A DNA stretch of 64,000 nt, from positions 620,001 to 684,000 of the forward strand of contig CANMKS010000001.1 of assembly GCA_947498645.1 (NCBI GenBank), in the 5' to 3' direction. Shown in pieces: positions 9,315 to 19,762 of this stretch. The notes beneath the pieces are model-generated. The model was not told the origin of the DNA, did no database searches, and saw only the letters and a program-made list of their open reading frames with translations. Both the position numbers and the translations under genes were made by a program. Origin of the DNA: an uncultured Paracoccaceae bacterium (lineage in GTDB: Bacteria > Pseudomonadota > Alphaproteobacteria > Rhodobacterales > Rhodobacteraceae). Within the stretch, counting starts at the first letter, position 1, and every line of letters starts with the position of its first letter.

Positions 9315-9959
9315 ATGCCGACCCATCCCAAGATTACCCCCGTTGAAAACGGTCCGTTGATGGTCACCAATGTGCCGAACTTGCGCGACGCCGAAGGTGA
9401 ACCAATAGAAGCCGGTGAAAAGATGGCCCTTTGCCGCTGCGGGTTATCGGCGAAAAAACCGTTCTGCGATGGTTCTCATAACGCAGCAGGGTTTTCGAGC
9501 ACGTCGGACACATCCAAAATTCGCAACACACCGCTTAGCTATGCAGGCAAGGTTGATGGGACTGATGTTACCGTCCACTACACGCCGGTTCTGTGCTCGC
9601 ATGCGGCTGAATGCGTCAAGGCATCGGGCGCCATCTTTGACCCGGCCCGCAAGCCGTGGATTGTGCCAGAAAACGGCACCATGGCTGACCTGCTTGTTGC
9701 GATGTCAAATTGCCCATCCGGCGCATTGCGCCTGGAGGTTGGCGCCTCCGCCCCGCAACATATGGTCAACGGTGATGTCGATATGATGGTCGAGCGTCAT
9801 GGCCCGTATCGGGTCAAAAACGTCGCCCTTGAGGCCGACTTCAATGGTGCCGGGGCAAGTCAGACCAAATACGTGCTGTGTCGTTGCGGCCATTCCAAGA
9901 ACAAGCCGTTCTGCGACGGCTCGCACCGCGATGAAGGCTGGCGTGACGGGTCAGAATAG
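9315..9959 (+). CDS. CDGSH iron-sulfur protein with central Fer4_19-like domain
   Basis: Predicted redox or Fe-S carrier, 214 residues, with three metal-binding modules: a CDGSH [2Fe-2S] motif with ligands C40, C42, C51 and H55 (CRCGLSAKKPFCDGSH); a central ferredoxin-like domain of the Fer4_19/DUF1271 type with C94, C100 and C133 (SNCPSGAL); and a second CDGSH motif with C189, C191, C200 and H204. This tripartite layout occurs in bacterial proteins of unknown physiological role. AGGAG precedes the ATG. The gene stands alone between rsmD and the minus-strand ispE. Confidence 0.88.
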   Translation: MPTHPKITPVENGPLMVTNVPNLRDAEGEPIEAGEKMALCRCGLSAKKPFCDGSHNAAGFSSTSDTSKIRNTPLSYAGKVDGTDVTVHYTPVLCSHAAECVKASGAIFDPARKPWIVPENGTMADLLVAMSNCPSGALRLEVGASAPQHMVNGDVDMMVERHGPYRVKNVALEADFNGAGASQTKYVLCRCGHSKNKPFCDGSHRDEGWRDGSE

Positions 9960-9965
9960 CCGCCT

Positions 9966-10823
9966 CTAGAGCACCTCTGCCGGGGCAACCCACCAGTTCA
10001 TATGCGCGACCTGCACGATCCGTGCCACATGTCGCGCTGTCGCCATATCCTTGACCAAGGCAAAACAAGTGGCCCCCGATCCTGACATGCTGGCAAAGCT
10101 GACCGCTGGCAGCGCGCGCAGTTTGATCAGCGCTTCGGTGATTTCGGGCGCAAGCACTTCGGCCGGGGCAAGCAGGTCATTGCGTTGCGTGGCCAGCCAC
10201 CGCGAAAACCCGTCATAGTCCAGCCCCTCGGTCAGGCGGGTCATCGGGCTGCCGTTCTTGGTGTCGAGCCCGGCAAAGACGGGGCCGGTTGGCACGCCCA
10301 CTGGCGGGCGCACCAAAACCAGCGCGCAAGAGGGCAAAGCCGGGACCGGCGACAGATCCTCGCCAATGCCCGACATACGCGCGGGGTTTGGCGCGCGCAT
10401 GCAGACCGGCACGTCAGCCCCCAATGCCAAAACCTCTGGCGCGGTTGCCGGCAAGGGGGCCACCCCCCAAAGCTCTGCCAGCATCACAAGTGCGGCCGCA
10501 GCATCCGATGATCCACTGCCAATGCCTGCCGCATGGGGCAGGTGTTTTTCCAATGTCAGATGGGCACCTTGTGTCACGCCACGCACCACCCGCAGCGCCT
10601 GGGCTGCGCGCAGTATCAGGTTACTTTCATCTGTGGGAACACCGTCCGAAAACGGGCCGGTGACTGTGATTCTCAGATCCGGAGCCGTTGTCGCCGCCAA
10701 TTTGTCCGACACATCGGCAAAGACCACCAGACTATCAAGCAGGTGATACCCATCGTCACGCTGTCCGGTGACGTGCAAGGTCAGATTGACCTTGGCGGGT
10801 GCGTTGGCCTTAATCGTTGCCAC
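9966..10823 (-). CDS. ispE: 4-diphosphocytidyl-2-C-methyl-D-erythritol kinase
   Basis: GHMP-fold kinase of the non-mevalonate isoprenoid pathway that phosphorylates CDP-methylerythritol. The 285-residue protein begins ATIKANAPAKVNLTLHV, the usual IspE N-terminus, and has the ATP-binding loop PHAAGIGSGSSDAAA. A GTG start at 10823 was chosen because it gives that N-terminus; it overlaps the end of the upstream TPR gene by 14 bases. A longer in-frame extension has no family resemblance. Coupling to the TPR gene is common in Rhodobacteraceae, from general knowledge. Confidence 0.93.
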   Translation of the reverse strand: MATIKANAPAKVNLTLHVTGQRDDGYHLLDSLVVFADVSDKLAATTAPDLRITVTGPFSDGVPTDESNLILRAAQALRVVRGVTQGAHLTLEKHLPHAAGIGSGSSDAAAALVMLAELWGVAPLPATAPEVLALGADVPVCMRAPNPARMSGIGEDLSPVPALPSCALVLVRPPVGVPTGPVFAGLDTKNGSPMTRLTEGLDYDGFSRWLATQRNDLLAPAEVLAPEITEALIKLRALPAVSFASMSGSGATCFALVKDMATARHVARIVQVAHMNWWVAPAEVL

Positions 10824-12564
10824 GTGCAATGCGGATCGGTTCTTCGCCCTCATCCACCAGCACAAGGTCCAGCCCACGATCCAGCTTGTCGCGGATACGC
10901 GCGGCCGCGTCGTCCTCTGGCGCAAAAGACAGGGCGCGTTGCCATTGGAATCGCGCTTCAATCTCGCGGCCAACAGCCCAGAGCGCGTCACCAAGGTGAT
11001 CGTTGATCACAGGGTCAACCGGCTCTAGCGAGGCAGCTTGTTCAAGATGCGTGACCGCCTCATCATAGTGGCCCAGTTGGAACATCACCCAGCCAAGGCT
11101 GTCGATGATGGCCCCGTTATCAGGGCGGGCAGCGGCAGCGGTTTCGATCATGCCCAGCGCCTCATTCAGCTTTTCACCGCGTTCAACCAGTGAATAGCCC
11201 AGATAGTTCAGGACCTGCGGTTGATCGGGACGCAGGACAAGGGCTGCGCGAAAGTCAGCTTCGGCAGCGGGCCAGTCATCCATTTTGTGACTGGTGATGC
11301 CACGGGTGTAATAGACAAACCACTTGGCCGCATTGGTGTCGTCATAAAGATCGAGCGCGCGCGAATAGGCATCATGCGCTTCGCTGTAGCGATCTGCATA
11401 GCGCAGGTTATCACCCTTGGTGGCAAAAACTTGTGGCAGTTCGGGATGACTGCGGGCCAACGCCTCCAACACCTCGATCGCCGCATCGTCGCGCCCCGCC
11501 TTGCGCAGCACATCGGCACGCCCAAGCTCAGCCGCGTGGAAAGACGGATCAGCGCGCGAAACGCTGGAATAGACCGTGTTGGCCAGCGCGTATTGGTCAA
11601 GCGTTTCGAGCAACTCTGCCGTCATCAGCACCGCTTGGGTGTTTTCAGGGGCCAGATGCACCGCTGCGCGTGCATAAAGCAGGCGAAATGCGTCGGGCGC
11701 ATCGCCTTGCAATAGTCCCGAGACCGTCAAGAACAGGTCAGCCATCGCCTGCGCAGGCGTGCGTACCGCGTCATAGGCCACGGCCTCGCCCGCATCCAAC
11801 TGGTCGCGCAACTGCTGTAGGCTTGGGTCAAGCTGCACGCCGAACACCTGATCCATCAGGTTAACTGCATCTGCGTTGCGGTCCAGCTGGCTGAGGATCT
11901 GGACGTAAGCGATGGCGCTTTGACGGTTAAACCGCATCCCGCCTTCTGGGCGCGACTGAAAAAGCACCGCCGCCCCCTCGAAATCACCCACCGATGCCAG
12001 CGCATAGGCCTTATGGGTCAGCCCATAAACCGTCATGCCAGGTGTTTCGATCACCTGATCAAAACTTGCGAAGGCGCGGGTCATCTCGCCCTGGCCCAGA
12101 TGCGCCCACCCCTGTGACAGGCCGTCAACCAAAGGGCCGATGCTGCGACCCTGTTCCAGTGCGGCGAAGATATTGTCCCAGTCGCCTGCCTTCACATCCG
12201 CGACGCTCAGGATCAGATGCGCCACCTGGCTGTCCTGACCCTGATCGACAATGGTCTGTGCAATTGGAACGGCCCGGTCAATCTGGCCCAAGGCGATGAA
12301 TGTCGTCATCGCGTTTTCAAGCAAGAATGTGTTGGTCGGGTCGGCGATCAGACCTTGGGCGAAGTATCGCGAAGCCGCATCAAAATCGTTGGCAATCCCC
12401 GCCTGACGCGCAGCCAGATAGGCGCCGGCATCAGGATCGGCCACTGCCGGGGTTGTGCCTGCAAGCAGACATGCAAATGCTGCGATGGAAATTGACTGTT
12501 TGAACACTGCGCGCTTGAACCTCTGGTTTTTATGATCGCAAAACTGCCTGACAAGTCTTTGCAT
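10810..12564 (-). CDS. Exported tetratricopeptide-repeat protein
   Basis: A 584-residue protein with an N-terminal signal sequence ending near AGTTPAVA and many tandem TPR units (for example YLGYSLVERG followed by the next helix pair, then LGWVMFQLGHYDEAV and LGDALWAVGREIEA), so probably a periplasmic scaffold for protein-protein interaction. The last repeats are the most canonical. The start is uncertain: ATG 12564 gives a 23-residue basic extension before the hydrophobic core, whereas GTG 12507 (MFKQSIS...) gives a signal peptide of standard length. The stop lies inside the 5' end of ispE. No partner can be named. Confidence 0.8.
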   Translation of the reverse strand: MQRLVRQFCDHKNQRFKRAVFKQSISIAAFACLLAGTTPAVADPDAGAYLAARQAGIANDFDAASRYFAQGLIADPTNTFLLENAMTTFIALGQIDRAVPIAQTIVDQGQDSQVAHLILSVADVKAGDWDNIFAALEQGRSIGPLVDGLSQGWAHLGQGEMTRAFASFDQVIETPGMTVYGLTHKAYALASVGDFEGAAVLFQSRPEGGMRFNRQSAIAYVQILSQLDRNADAVNLMDQVFGVQLDPSLQQLRDQLDAGEAVAYDAVRTPAQAMADLFLTVSGLLQGDAPDAFRLLYARAAVHLAPENTQAVLMTAELLETLDQYALANTVYSSVSRADPSFHAAELGRADVLRKAGRDDAAIEVLEALARSHPELPQVFATKGDNLRYADRYSEAHDAYSRALDLYDDTNAAKWFVYYTRGITSHKMDDWPAAEADFRAALVLRPDQPQVLNYLGYSLVERGEKLNEALGMIETAAAARPDNGAIIDSLGWVMFQLGHYDEAVTHLEQAASLEPVDPVINDHLGDALWAVGREIEARFQWQRALSFAPEDDAAARIRDKLDRGLDLVLVDEGEEPIRIARGND

Positions 12565-12805
12565 GTAAATCCGGCATTGTCTTAGCGGCAAATTGTTGCG
12601 GATCAGACAAGACCGAGCGATCGCTGCGCATCGCATGGTCTGATTGATCCGAAGAGGTTGGGAAACACAAGTAGACAGGCCTTGTGGCCTGCCCGCTTGC
12701 CCTGCCAATACTGCCCGCACGCACCTGTTTTTATGGGTGCTTCACGTTAGATTGGACACTAAGCGATGAAGTGATTCGGCGTCAACAACTGATTCGCGAA
12801 TCGGC

Positions 12806-13312
12806 TCAACTTGTCGGCGCATAAACCCGGCAAAGCGGATCAACGGGTACCGGGCTCACCAGAAATGGTGTCTCTGGTGGCATGCCGCTTTCTTCGACCC
12901 AGACCCCGTTCAGGCAGAAATCCTGTGCGTAATTGCCCAGATTGAAGCCAAATCCGGGGTTTCCGCAGTCTGTTGCCGTCCCATCTGCGTTCCAGGCCTG
13001 ACTGACGCCAAGCCCCACATCGCCCGGTGTCATGAACACGCTGCGTCCGGGATCATAGTTCAACAGCCAACTGGCATCCGCATCCCGCGTTGCCATATCC
13101 CATTTTCCCAAAAGCTGGCCATTCTGATAGCCCGCAATCCGAAACTCCAGCACGTCATCTTGGGTTACCACCGGTTTGTTCAGCGCCACCGGATTGATCG
13201 TCATCTGACCTGTCATGGTGTAGTCATTCGCACCTTGCCAGCAAAAATAGAAATCCACAGCGTGGGTTTGACTGCCGATCAGCGACAGAGCGACGGCCAA
13301 CGTGCGGATCAC
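12806..13312 (-). CDS. Small exported hypothetical protein with four cysteines
   Basis: A 168-residue protein with a clear signal peptide ([18 protein letters not shown], cleavage before VDFYF). The mature part has four Cys residues (FCWQG, TDCGNP, FCLNG, LCRVY), which could form two disulfides in the periplasm. I do not recognise a named family. The GTG start overlaps the folC stop (GTGA), so it belongs to the accD-folC transcript. Confidence 0.75.
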   Translation of the reverse strand: MIRTLAVALSLIGSQTHAVDFYFCWQGANDYTMTGQMTINPVALNKPVVTQDDVLEFRIAGYQNGQLLGKWDMATRDADASWLLNYDPGRSVFMTPGDVGLGVSQAWNADGTATDCGNPGFGFNLGNYAQDFCLNGVWVEESGMPPETPFLVSPVPVDPLCRVYAPTS

Positions 13313-14583
13313 GCCTGATTTTCCCGGATCACATGCCCGGCCAGATACAGCGAGCCACAGATCAGGATACGTGCGTTGGGTGTTGCTTCGGTGATCCGCG
13401 AGATGGCCGTTTGCACATCCTCTGCGACCTCTGCCTGCAAACCCACTTTGCGCGCCTCTTGGGCGGTTTTCTCACCGGGGATCGTGTTCGCCTCACCGGG
13501 GATCGACACGCCCGTGAGGCTTTCAGCCACTTCGGCCAGCGGGGCCAGATAGCCGGCGATGTCCTTGGTGTTGAGCATCCCGCAGATCAGATGGGTCGGC
13601 CGTGGCGGTTGCTGGCGCAGGGTGGCGGCCAGCATCTTGCCCGCCGCCGGGTTGTGCCCGCCATCCAGCCAAAGTTCTGCCGGGGCGGCCAGATCGACCA
13701 ACGCGCCGGAGGTCAGCTTTTCCATACGAGCGGGCCAGTAAGCCTTGGTGACGGCAGCTTCGCAAGCTGCCTCATCTCGACCCAGATGCCGCAGCGCGGC
13801 CAGTGCGGCACCAGCATTCATGATCTGATGTGGGCCGGGCAGCTTGGGTATTGGCAGATCGAGCAAGCCGGATTCATCCTGATAGATCAACCGATCCCGT
13901 TCTACACTGACGTGCCAGTGCTGACCATGCGCAAGAAGTGGTGCGCCTAGTGCCGCTGCACGTGCTTCGATAACATCCATCGCCGCTTCATGCTGCGGAC
14001 CAACAACGCAAGGTACGCCACGCTTGATGATCCCCGCTTTTTCGCGGGCAATCTCGGCCAATGTCTCACCCAGAAATTGCTGATGGTCCAAATCGACCGG
14101 GGTGATGATGGTCAGCGCAGGCGTGCTGACAACGTTTGTCGCATCCAGACGGCCACCAAGGCCCACCTCAAGCAAGGTGTAATCCGCAGGCGTTTCAGCG
14201 AAGGCCAAAAGCCCGGCAACGGTCGTGATCTCAAAATAGGTGATCGGATCGCCGCCATTGGCCGCATAACAACGGTCGAGCACATCCGTCAGCGCAGTTT
14301 CAGAAATCAAATCCCCCGCCAAGCGGATCCGTTCATGAAAGCGTGCCAGATGCGGTGAGGTATAGGCGTGAACCTTTGCGCCGCCCGCCTCAAGCCCCGC
14401 GCGGATCATGGCCTGAGTAGAACCTTTGCCATTGGTGCCGGCCACATGGATGACCGGGGGCAGCCGGTCTTGCGGATTGCCCAGAACGTCCAGCAAATGC
14501 CACACCCGATCCAGCACCAGATCCATGACCTTGGGGTGCAGGGCCATCATCCGTTCAAGGATCACGTCAGATTTGGATATCAC
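13309..14583 (-). CDS. folC: Bifunctional folylpolyglutamate synthase / dihydrofolate synthase
   Basis: Adds glutamate to dihydropteroate and to folates in cytoplasmic one-carbon metabolism. The 424-residue Mur-ligase-fold enzyme has the ATP loop [11 protein letters not shown] near 47-57, the folate-binding segment [13 protein letters not shown], the [13 protein letters not shown] motif near 138 and DGGHNPAA near 305. The GTG start overlaps the accD stop (GTGA), giving the common accD-folC coupling. The length is normal. Confidence 0.95.
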   Translation of the reverse strand: MISKSDVILERMMALHPKVMDLVLDRVWHLLDVLGNPQDRLPPVIHVAGTNGKGSTQAMIRAGLEAGGAKVHAYTSPHLARFHERIRLAGDLISETALTDVLDRCYAANGGDPITYFEITTVAGLLAFAETPADYTLLEVGLGGRLDATNVVSTPALTIITPVDLDHQQFLGETLAEIAREKAGIIKRGVPCVVGPQHEAAMDVIEARAAALGAPLLAHGQHWHVSVERDRLIYQDESGLLDLPIPKLPGPHQIMNAGAALAALRHLGRDEAACEAAVTKAYWPARMEKLTSGALVDLAAPAELWLDGGHNPAAGKMLAATLRQQPPRPTHLICGMLNTKDIAGYLAPLAEVAESLTGVSIPGEANTIPGEKTAQEARKVGLQAEVAEDVQTAISRITEATPNARILICGSLYLAGHVIRENQA

Positions 14584-15512
14584 TTCTGATCTTCCGCCGC
14601 CGCAATTTCGTCGGCCGCCTCGGATGTGATTTCGGGTGCAGGCAAGTCGCCTTTTACGGGCGCGTCCTGCTTCATCAGCATGCGCACGATCGTGACAAGT
14701 TCGTCCTTCAGGTCGGTCCGTTTTGTCACCCGGTCCAGCATCCCGTGATCCAGCAGATATTCTGCCCGCTGGAACCCTTCGGGCAGTTTTTCCCCGATAG
14801 TTTGTTCAATCACCCGCGCACCGGCAAAGCCGATCAGTGCATTGGGTTCGGCAATCTGCACGTCGCCCAGCATCGCGTAGGATGCCGTCACACCACCAGT
14901 CGTTGGATGGGTCAGCACAACGATGTAAGGCAGGCCCGCTTCCTTGAGCATCTGCACCGCGATGGTGGTGCGCGGCATTTGCATCAGGCCAAGGATGCCT
15001 TCCTGCATGCGCGCGCCACCTGCGGCGGAAAACAGGATCAACGGGCGTTTGGTGGCAACGGCACGTTCGGCAGCCGCCACAATCGCATTGCCCACATACA
15101 TCGACATGGACCCGCCCATGAAGGAAAAATCCTGCACGGCGACAACGACGCCTGTGCGCCCCATCTCGCCTTCGGCGACAAGCATTGCATCTTTTTCGCC
15201 TGTCTTTTTGCGCGCCTCTTTGATCCGGTCGACATAGCGTTTCTGATCGCGGAAATGCAACGGATCACTTACCGGTTCGGGCACGGTTACTTCGACAAAA
15301 ACACCGCCGTCAAAGATTGATGTCAGCCGGTCACGCGCATTGATGGGCATGTGATTTTCGCAGTTGGTGCAGACGTTCAGGTTATCCGCCAACTCGCGGT
15401 GGAACAGCATCGTGCCGCAATCGTTACACTTGGTCCACAGGTTGTCCGGCACCTCGCGCCGCGAAAACAGCGAGTTGATCGTCGGACGGACGTAATTGGT
15501 GATCCAGTTCAT
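14580..15512 (-). CDS. accD: Acetyl-CoA carboxylase, carboxyltransferase subunit beta
   Basis: Beta subunit of the carboxyltransferase that makes malonyl-CoA for fatty acid synthesis. The 310-residue protein carries the N-terminal zinc ribbon with two CxxC pairs (CNDCG and CTNCE), then the crotonase-like core with SFMGGSMS and GGARMQEG. The C-terminus is an acidic Glu/Ala-rich tail. The start ATG 15512 begins [10 protein letters not shown], the usual AccD N-terminus; the longer upstream frame is not family-like. Confidence 0.95.
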   Translation of the reverse strand: MNWITNYVRPTINSLFSRREVPDNLWTKCNDCGTMLFHRELADNLNVCTNCENHMPINARDRLTSIFDGGVFVEVTVPEPVSDPLHFRDQKRYVDRIKEARKKTGEKDAMLVAEGEMGRTGVVVAVQDFSFMGGSMSMYVGNAIVAAAERAVATKRPLILFSAAGGARMQEGILGLMQMPRTTIAVQMLKEAGLPYIVVLTHPTTGGVTASYAMLGDVQIAEPNALIGFAGARVIEQTIGEKLPEGFQRAEYLLDHGMLDRVTKRTDLKDELVTIVRMLMKQDAPVKGDLPAPEITSEAADEIAAAEDQK

Positions 15513-15571
15513 ATGTGCTGCCTTTGGTGCAATCTGCCTGATGAAATATGATGCCCCGGCGCGAATTGCAA

Positions 15572-16477
15572 TCAGCGCTTGATGCCAATCCTGGCGGCCA
15601 GCCACATCACATAGACCGTCGTCAGCATTACCAGAAGCTGGAAAATGTACCACGGCGCCAATAGCGCCTCTGTCCCATAGGCATAAAGCGCCGGGTCTTC
15701 GTAAGGATACAGAAAAAGCGCCACGCCGGATGATGGCCACCCCTGCACAGAGACAACCAGCAAGGCAAATGCGTTATTGGCCAGATGCAACCCGATCGCC
15801 GCTCCCAGATTACCACTGCGCGCCGTCAGATCAGCGCAGGCCAGGCCAAGCATCGTTGCCCAGATCGCCCAAGCAATCCCTTCGGCGGCCCCATTGCCAT
15901 TCCAGTAGTGGATCGCGCCGAACATCAACGACGGCACACCCATCCAGACCCAGCGGCTGTTCGACAGGCAGGCGAACTGCTGTTGCAGATAGCCGCGAAA
16001 CACCATTTCCTCTGTACCCACCTGGATCAGCAAGGCAACAAGCGTCACGGGCACAAGCGCCAGCCAGACGCCCAGATCGCGGACCTCGGCCAGTTCAGAT
16101 ATCTCGATCCAAGGTGGCGCAAGCTCTAAGACCAGCAAAAGCAGGCCAACAGCCCCCGCCACGCGGATCAGATCGCGCCGCGTGGCGGCGTAGGGTCCGA
16201 TCAACGTCCAAAATCCCCGCGCATGCAGCATATGCAGCAAGAGCAGGAAACCCGTGGCCGAAACCCCGAAGGCAAAAAAATGGGCCAATGTGCCAAAGGC
16301 CGAAGTCCCTTCATAGAAGGCGTTCACTGCCGCCTCTCCCGGCAGGAAGGCCGCGAAGATCTCAAATGAGGCGTAGAAGACGACCTCGAACGCGATCATC
16401 ATCACGATCACGCGCCATAGTTGGCGGGCGGGCCATGCGGGACGAACAAAGTCTGAGTGAGCGGCATAGGGGTACAT
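15572..16477 (-). CDS. CPBP family intramembrane glutamic protease (CAAX-like)
   Basis: Polytopic membrane protein of 301 residues with about seven or eight hydrophobic segments. It contains the CPBP/Abi motifs: [14 protein letters not shown] (EExxxR, about residue 192), GAIHYWNG (His of motif 2) and LHLANNAF (motif 3). Such proteins cleave or process peptides within the membrane; the substrate is unknown. It is divergent from ilvD, with 112 bases between the starts. Confidence 0.85.
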   Translation of the reverse strand: MYPYAAHSDFVRPAWPARQLWRVIVMMIAFEVVFYASFEIFAAFLPGEAAVNAFYEGTSAFGTLAHFFAFGVSATGFLLLLHMLHARGFWTLIGPYAATRRDLIRVAGAVGLLLLVLELAPPWIEISELAEVRDLGVWLALVPVTLVALLIQVGTEEMVFRGYLQQQFACLSNSRWVWMGVPSLMFGAIHYWNGNGAAEGIAWAIWATMLGLACADLTARSGNLGAAIGLHLANNAFALLVVSVQGWPSSGVALFLYPYEDPALYAYGTEALLAPWYIFQLLVMLTTVYVMWLAARIGIKR

Positions 16478-16589
16478 TATGCTGACCCTATGCCGTGCAG
16501 GCCCAGGGCTGCAACCACCCAGCAATCGGGCTTGCACCGGGTGCCCCCACTATTTAGACCCATTCTGAACGTTTCGCAGGAGAAATCAG

Positions 16590-18323
16590 ATGCTCAAAGG
16601 CAAGGTCGACAAATCCAACCTCCCCAGCCGCCATACAACCGAGGGGCCCGCGCGCGCGCCACACCGGTCGTACTACTACGCGATGGGATTGGATGAAGAG
16701 GCGATTGCCCAACCGTGGGTTGGCGTCGCGACCTGCTGGAACGAGGCCGCCCCCTGCAACATCGCCCTGAACCGTCAGGCACAGTCGGTCAAGTTGGGCG
16801 TGAAGAAAGCCTTTGGCACACCGCGCGAATTTACAACCATCACCGTAACTGACGGCATCGCAATGGGCCACGAGGGTATGCGGTCTTCGCTTGCCTCTCG
16901 CGAGGCGATTGCCGACACCGTTGAACTGACGATGCGCGGCCACTGCTATGACGCCATCGTCGGGCTTGCCGGTTGCGACAAATCCCTGCCCGGCATGATG
17001 ATGGCGATGGTGCGTCTAAACACACCGTCAGTCTTTATCTACGGCGGTTCGATCCTGCCAGGCCGTCTGGAAGGCAAGGACGTCACCGTGCAGGACGTGT
17101 TCGAGGCCGTGGGCAAGCATCAGGCAGGCAATATGTCCGATGCCGAACTCGAAGTTCTGGAACGTGTGGCTTGCCCGTCCGCTGGTGCCTGCGGCGGTCA
17201 GTTTACCGCAAACACCATGGCTTGCGTTTCAGAGGCCATCGGCCTTGCCCTGATGAACTCTTCCGGTGCCCCTGCCCCCTACGAGAGCCGCGACCAATAT
17301 GGCATCGCATCCGGCGAAGCCGTCATGAACCTGATCGACAAGAACATCCGCGCCCGAGACATCGTCACACGCAAGTCGCTGGAAAACGCAGCGCGCATTG
17401 TGGCCTGCACAGGCGGGTCTACCAATGCGGGTTTGCATCTGCCTGCCATCGCCCATGAGGCCGGGATCGACTTCGACCTCTTCGATGTCTGCGACATCTT
17501 CCGCGACACACCGTATTTCGTCGACCTCAAGCCGGGTGGTCAATATGTGGCCAAGGACCTTTATGAAGCGGGCGGCGTGCCTGTCGTGCTCAAGGAATTG
17601 CGCAAGGCGGGTCTGATCCATGAGGATTGCATGACAGCCTCTGGCCGCACCATGGGCGAAGAGCTTGACATGATCAAAGGCGATGCCGACGGCAAAGTCA
17701 TCTACGCCGTTGAGACCCCACTGACGCCCACAGGTGGTGTTGTTGGACTGAAAGGGAACCTTGCCCCTGAAGGTGCGATTGTGAAGGTCGCGGGCATGTC
17801 CGAGGCAGAGCAATCGTTCACCGGCCCCGCGCGCGTGTTCGAGTCCGAGGAAGAAGCGTTTGAGGCCGTCAAAGCCCGCCAATATGAAGAAGGCGAAGTC
17901 ATCGTCATCCGCAACGAAGGCCCATCAGGCGGACCTGGTATGCGCGAGATGCTGGCGACAACTGCCGCGCTGTCCGGTCAGGGCATGGGCAAGAAGGTCG
18001 CGCTGATCACCGATGGCCGCTTCTCTGGCGCGACACGTGGGTTCTGTGTTGGTCACGTGGGTCCGGAATCGGCCCACGGCGGACCGATCGGCCTGCTTGA
18101 GAATGGCGACGTGATCACTATCAATGCCATCACCGGCGAATTGAAGGTTGACCTAAGCGACGACGAACTGGCCACTCGCAAGGCCAATTGGAAGGGCCCC
18201 AAAGAGACGATCTATGCCTCTGGTGCGTTGTGGAAGTATGCACAGCTTGTCGGCGGTGCGCGGCTGGGAGCGGTGACGCATCCAGGTGCCAAGGACGAAA
18301 AACACATCTATATGGATCTCTGA
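16590..18323 (+). CDS. ilvD: Dihydroxy-acid dehydratase
   Basis: Fe-S enzyme of branched-chain amino acid synthesis that converts dihydroxy-acids to 2-keto acids. The 577 residues include [12 protein letters not shown] near 128 and [15 protein letters not shown] near 198, whose cysteines bind the cluster, plus the C-terminal [20 protein letters not shown] signature. GCAGGAGAA precedes the ATG, supporting this start. The 577-residue length suits the short IlvD subtype. A small lipoprotein gene follows with essentially no gap. Confidence 0.95.
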   Translation: MLKGKVDKSNLPSRHTTEGPARAPHRSYYYAMGLDEEAIAQPWVGVATCWNEAAPCNIALNRQAQSVKLGVKKAFGTPREFTTITVTDGIAMGHEGMRSSLASREAIADTVELTMRGHCYDAIVGLAGCDKSLPGMMMAMVRLNTPSVFIYGGSILPGRLEGKDVTVQDVFEAVGKHQAGNMSDAELEVLERVACPSAGACGGQFTANTMACVSEAIGLALMNSSGAPAPYESRDQYGIASGEAVMNLIDKNIRARDIVTRKSLENAARIVACTGGSTNAGLHLPAIAHEAGIDFDLFDVCDIFRDTPYFVDLKPGGQYVAKDLYEAGGVPVVLKELRKAGLIHEDCMTASGRTMGEELDMIKGDADGKVIYAVETPLTPTGGVVGLKGNLAPEGAIVKVAGMSEAEQSFTGPARVFESEEEAFEAVKARQYEEGEVIVIRNEGPSGGPGMREMLATTAALSGQGMGKKVALITDGRFSGATRGFCVGHVGPESAHGGPIGLLENGDVITINAITGELKVDLSDDELATRKANWKGPKETIYASGALWKYAQLVGGARLGAVTHPGAKDEKHIYMDL

Positions 18324-18324
18324 T

Positions 18325-18927
18325 TTGATCCTCCGTCCAATTGCCATGGCGCTAGCGCTTTCAGCCTGCATGGCACAAGAGCCGCCTGCGTCCATGGCGC
18401 TGCTGGAAGGCGGCGTTGTGGCAACATCGCCCGAGGGCTATTGCGTTGACAATGAGGCTAGCAAACCCGCGCAGGGTTTTGCATTGCTCGCCCCCTGCGC
18501 CACATTGGGTGCAATTGCACCCGCACCGAGCGTTGTCGGCGTGGCCACCGTGCAGGTTGGCCCCCCTGACAGCGGGGCGGTTGCGGGGGCTGAGGTGGCG
18601 CTGCGCGACTACCTGATCACCGAAGGCGGTACCGGGCTGCTCAGCCCGGCAGGCAAAGCGCAGGATATCGAGATCCTGTCAACACAAGCGTTTGATGGGC
18701 GGGTTATGGTGCATTTCTCGGATGCCGGTGCGCCGCCGATGGCAGGATTACAGGGCGAGGAATGGCGCGCCTTTACGGATGTGAATGGGCGTCTGGTCAC
18801 GATTGCCGTGCGCGGATTGGCCGTGGCCCCCTTGCAGGATGGACCCGGCGCCGGGCTGCTTAAACTGATCCTTGCTGGCGTGCAGGCGGCAGCGGAAACC
18901 GTGGTTGACACGGCCCCCGAGGCATAG
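18325..18927 (+). CDS. Putative lipoprotein of unknown function
   Basis: A 200-residue protein with a short N-terminal hydrophobic segment and a lipobox-like LALSAC, predicting an acylated Cys near residue 14. The rest is rich in Ala/Gly with no recognised motif. The start is uncertain: TTG 18325, two bases after the ilvD stop, or ATG 18346 just before the lipobox. Placement right behind ilvD suggests readthrough transcription. No function is proposed. Confidence 0.65.
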   Translation: MILRPIAMALALSACMAQEPPASMALLEGGVVATSPEGYCVDNEASKPAQGFALLAPCATLGAIAPAPSVVGVATVQVGPPDSGAVAGAEVALRDYLITEGGTGLLSPAGKAQDIEILSTQAFDGRVMVHFSDAGAPPMAGLQGEEWRAFTDVNGRLVTIAVRGLAVAPLQDGPGAGLLKLILAGVQAAAETVVDTAPEA

Positions 18928-18976
18928 CGCGGGCCAGGTTTGACAAACCACCGCCCGGCAAAGGACAATCGCGCCT

Positions 18977-19750
18977 ATGGCTTTCTCTCCTCATGCAATG
19001 CTTGTGCGGCTTCTTCACCGGCGAACGGTCGCGCGCTGGCGACGGGCAGCCAAGGCAGCTGACACCGCAGACCTGACGGCATTGGGGCAACAACAGCAGA
19101 TGGCCGAACAACTGCAGCGTCCTTTGCAACGCCTGACCGAGACCGCCGAAAGCCGTTTGGCCCTGCCGCGTGCGGGGTCAACTACCTTCGCGCGCCCGCC
19201 TGGCACTGATTGGTCATGGCGGCCCACGCCGTGGCGGGTCCAACTGCCTGAAAAAGGCTTGGCCCCGGCAATGTCCAAGACACGGCTGGGAGGCGATCTG
19301 CGAATTTTCCATGATTGTCAGAACCGACAAATCAGCCTGCGTCAGTGCCGTAACACCGGCAGCGATGATCTGGCGCCTTTCTTCCTGTCGCTTGAGGTGC
19401 TGCGCTTTACCGGCAGCTATCTGTCGTTGGTCATCGAAGTGCCGCCCGCGGCCTGTGCAGGATTGCGCAAGAAGCATCTGATCAGACTGGCAGCCGTTAT
19501 CGACCGCGAGCAGCCCACCAAAATCGATGCACGCCTTAATATCCTCAACGGTCCGAATACGGAGCAAGTCCTGCTGACCTTGCCGGATGATGCGGTCGAC
19601 ACGATGGTAGAGTTTGATCTGGCTTACGGGCAATTGAACGAAAAACGAGCCGAGCGGATGTGGATTGATCTGATGATCGCCGCCCCCCACATGAACAAGA
19701 TCGTCATTCGCGACCTGAACCTCGCCCGCTATCCACGGGCCGAGATCTGA
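18977..19750 (+). CDS. DUF6478-like conserved protein of Rhodobacterales
   Basis: A 257-residue soluble protein starting with a basic/hydrophobic helix (LLHRRTVARWRRAA), a Gln-rich helical region, and a conserved middle (GTDWSWRPTPWR, then GDLRIFHDC and QISLRQ). I recall this architecture as DUF6478, found in Rhodobacterales and without known function; the assignment is from memory and moderately sure. A 121-residue partner ORF follows 12 bases downstream, suggesting a two-gene unit. Confidence 0.7.
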   Translation: MAFSPHAMLVRLLHRRTVARWRRAAKAADTADLTALGQQQQMAEQLQRPLQRLTETAESRLALPRAGSTTFARPPGTDWSWRPTPWRVQLPEKGLAPAMSKTRLGGDLRIFHDCQNRQISLRQCRNTGSDDLAPFFLSLEVLRFTGSYLSLVIEVPPAACAGLRKKHLIRLAAVIDREQPTKIDARLNILNGPNTEQVLLTLPDDAVDTMVEFDLAYGQLNEKRAERMWIDLMIAAPHMNKIVIRDLNLARYPRAEI

Positions 19751-19762
19751 TATGAGGCCCGC

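Noticed and set aside
9050-9370. Minus-strand frame of 106 codons opposite the mini-ORF and CDGSH 5' end
   Set aside because: It overlaps a convincing Fe-S gene and has no ribosome binding site or family resemblance; judged a shadow frame.
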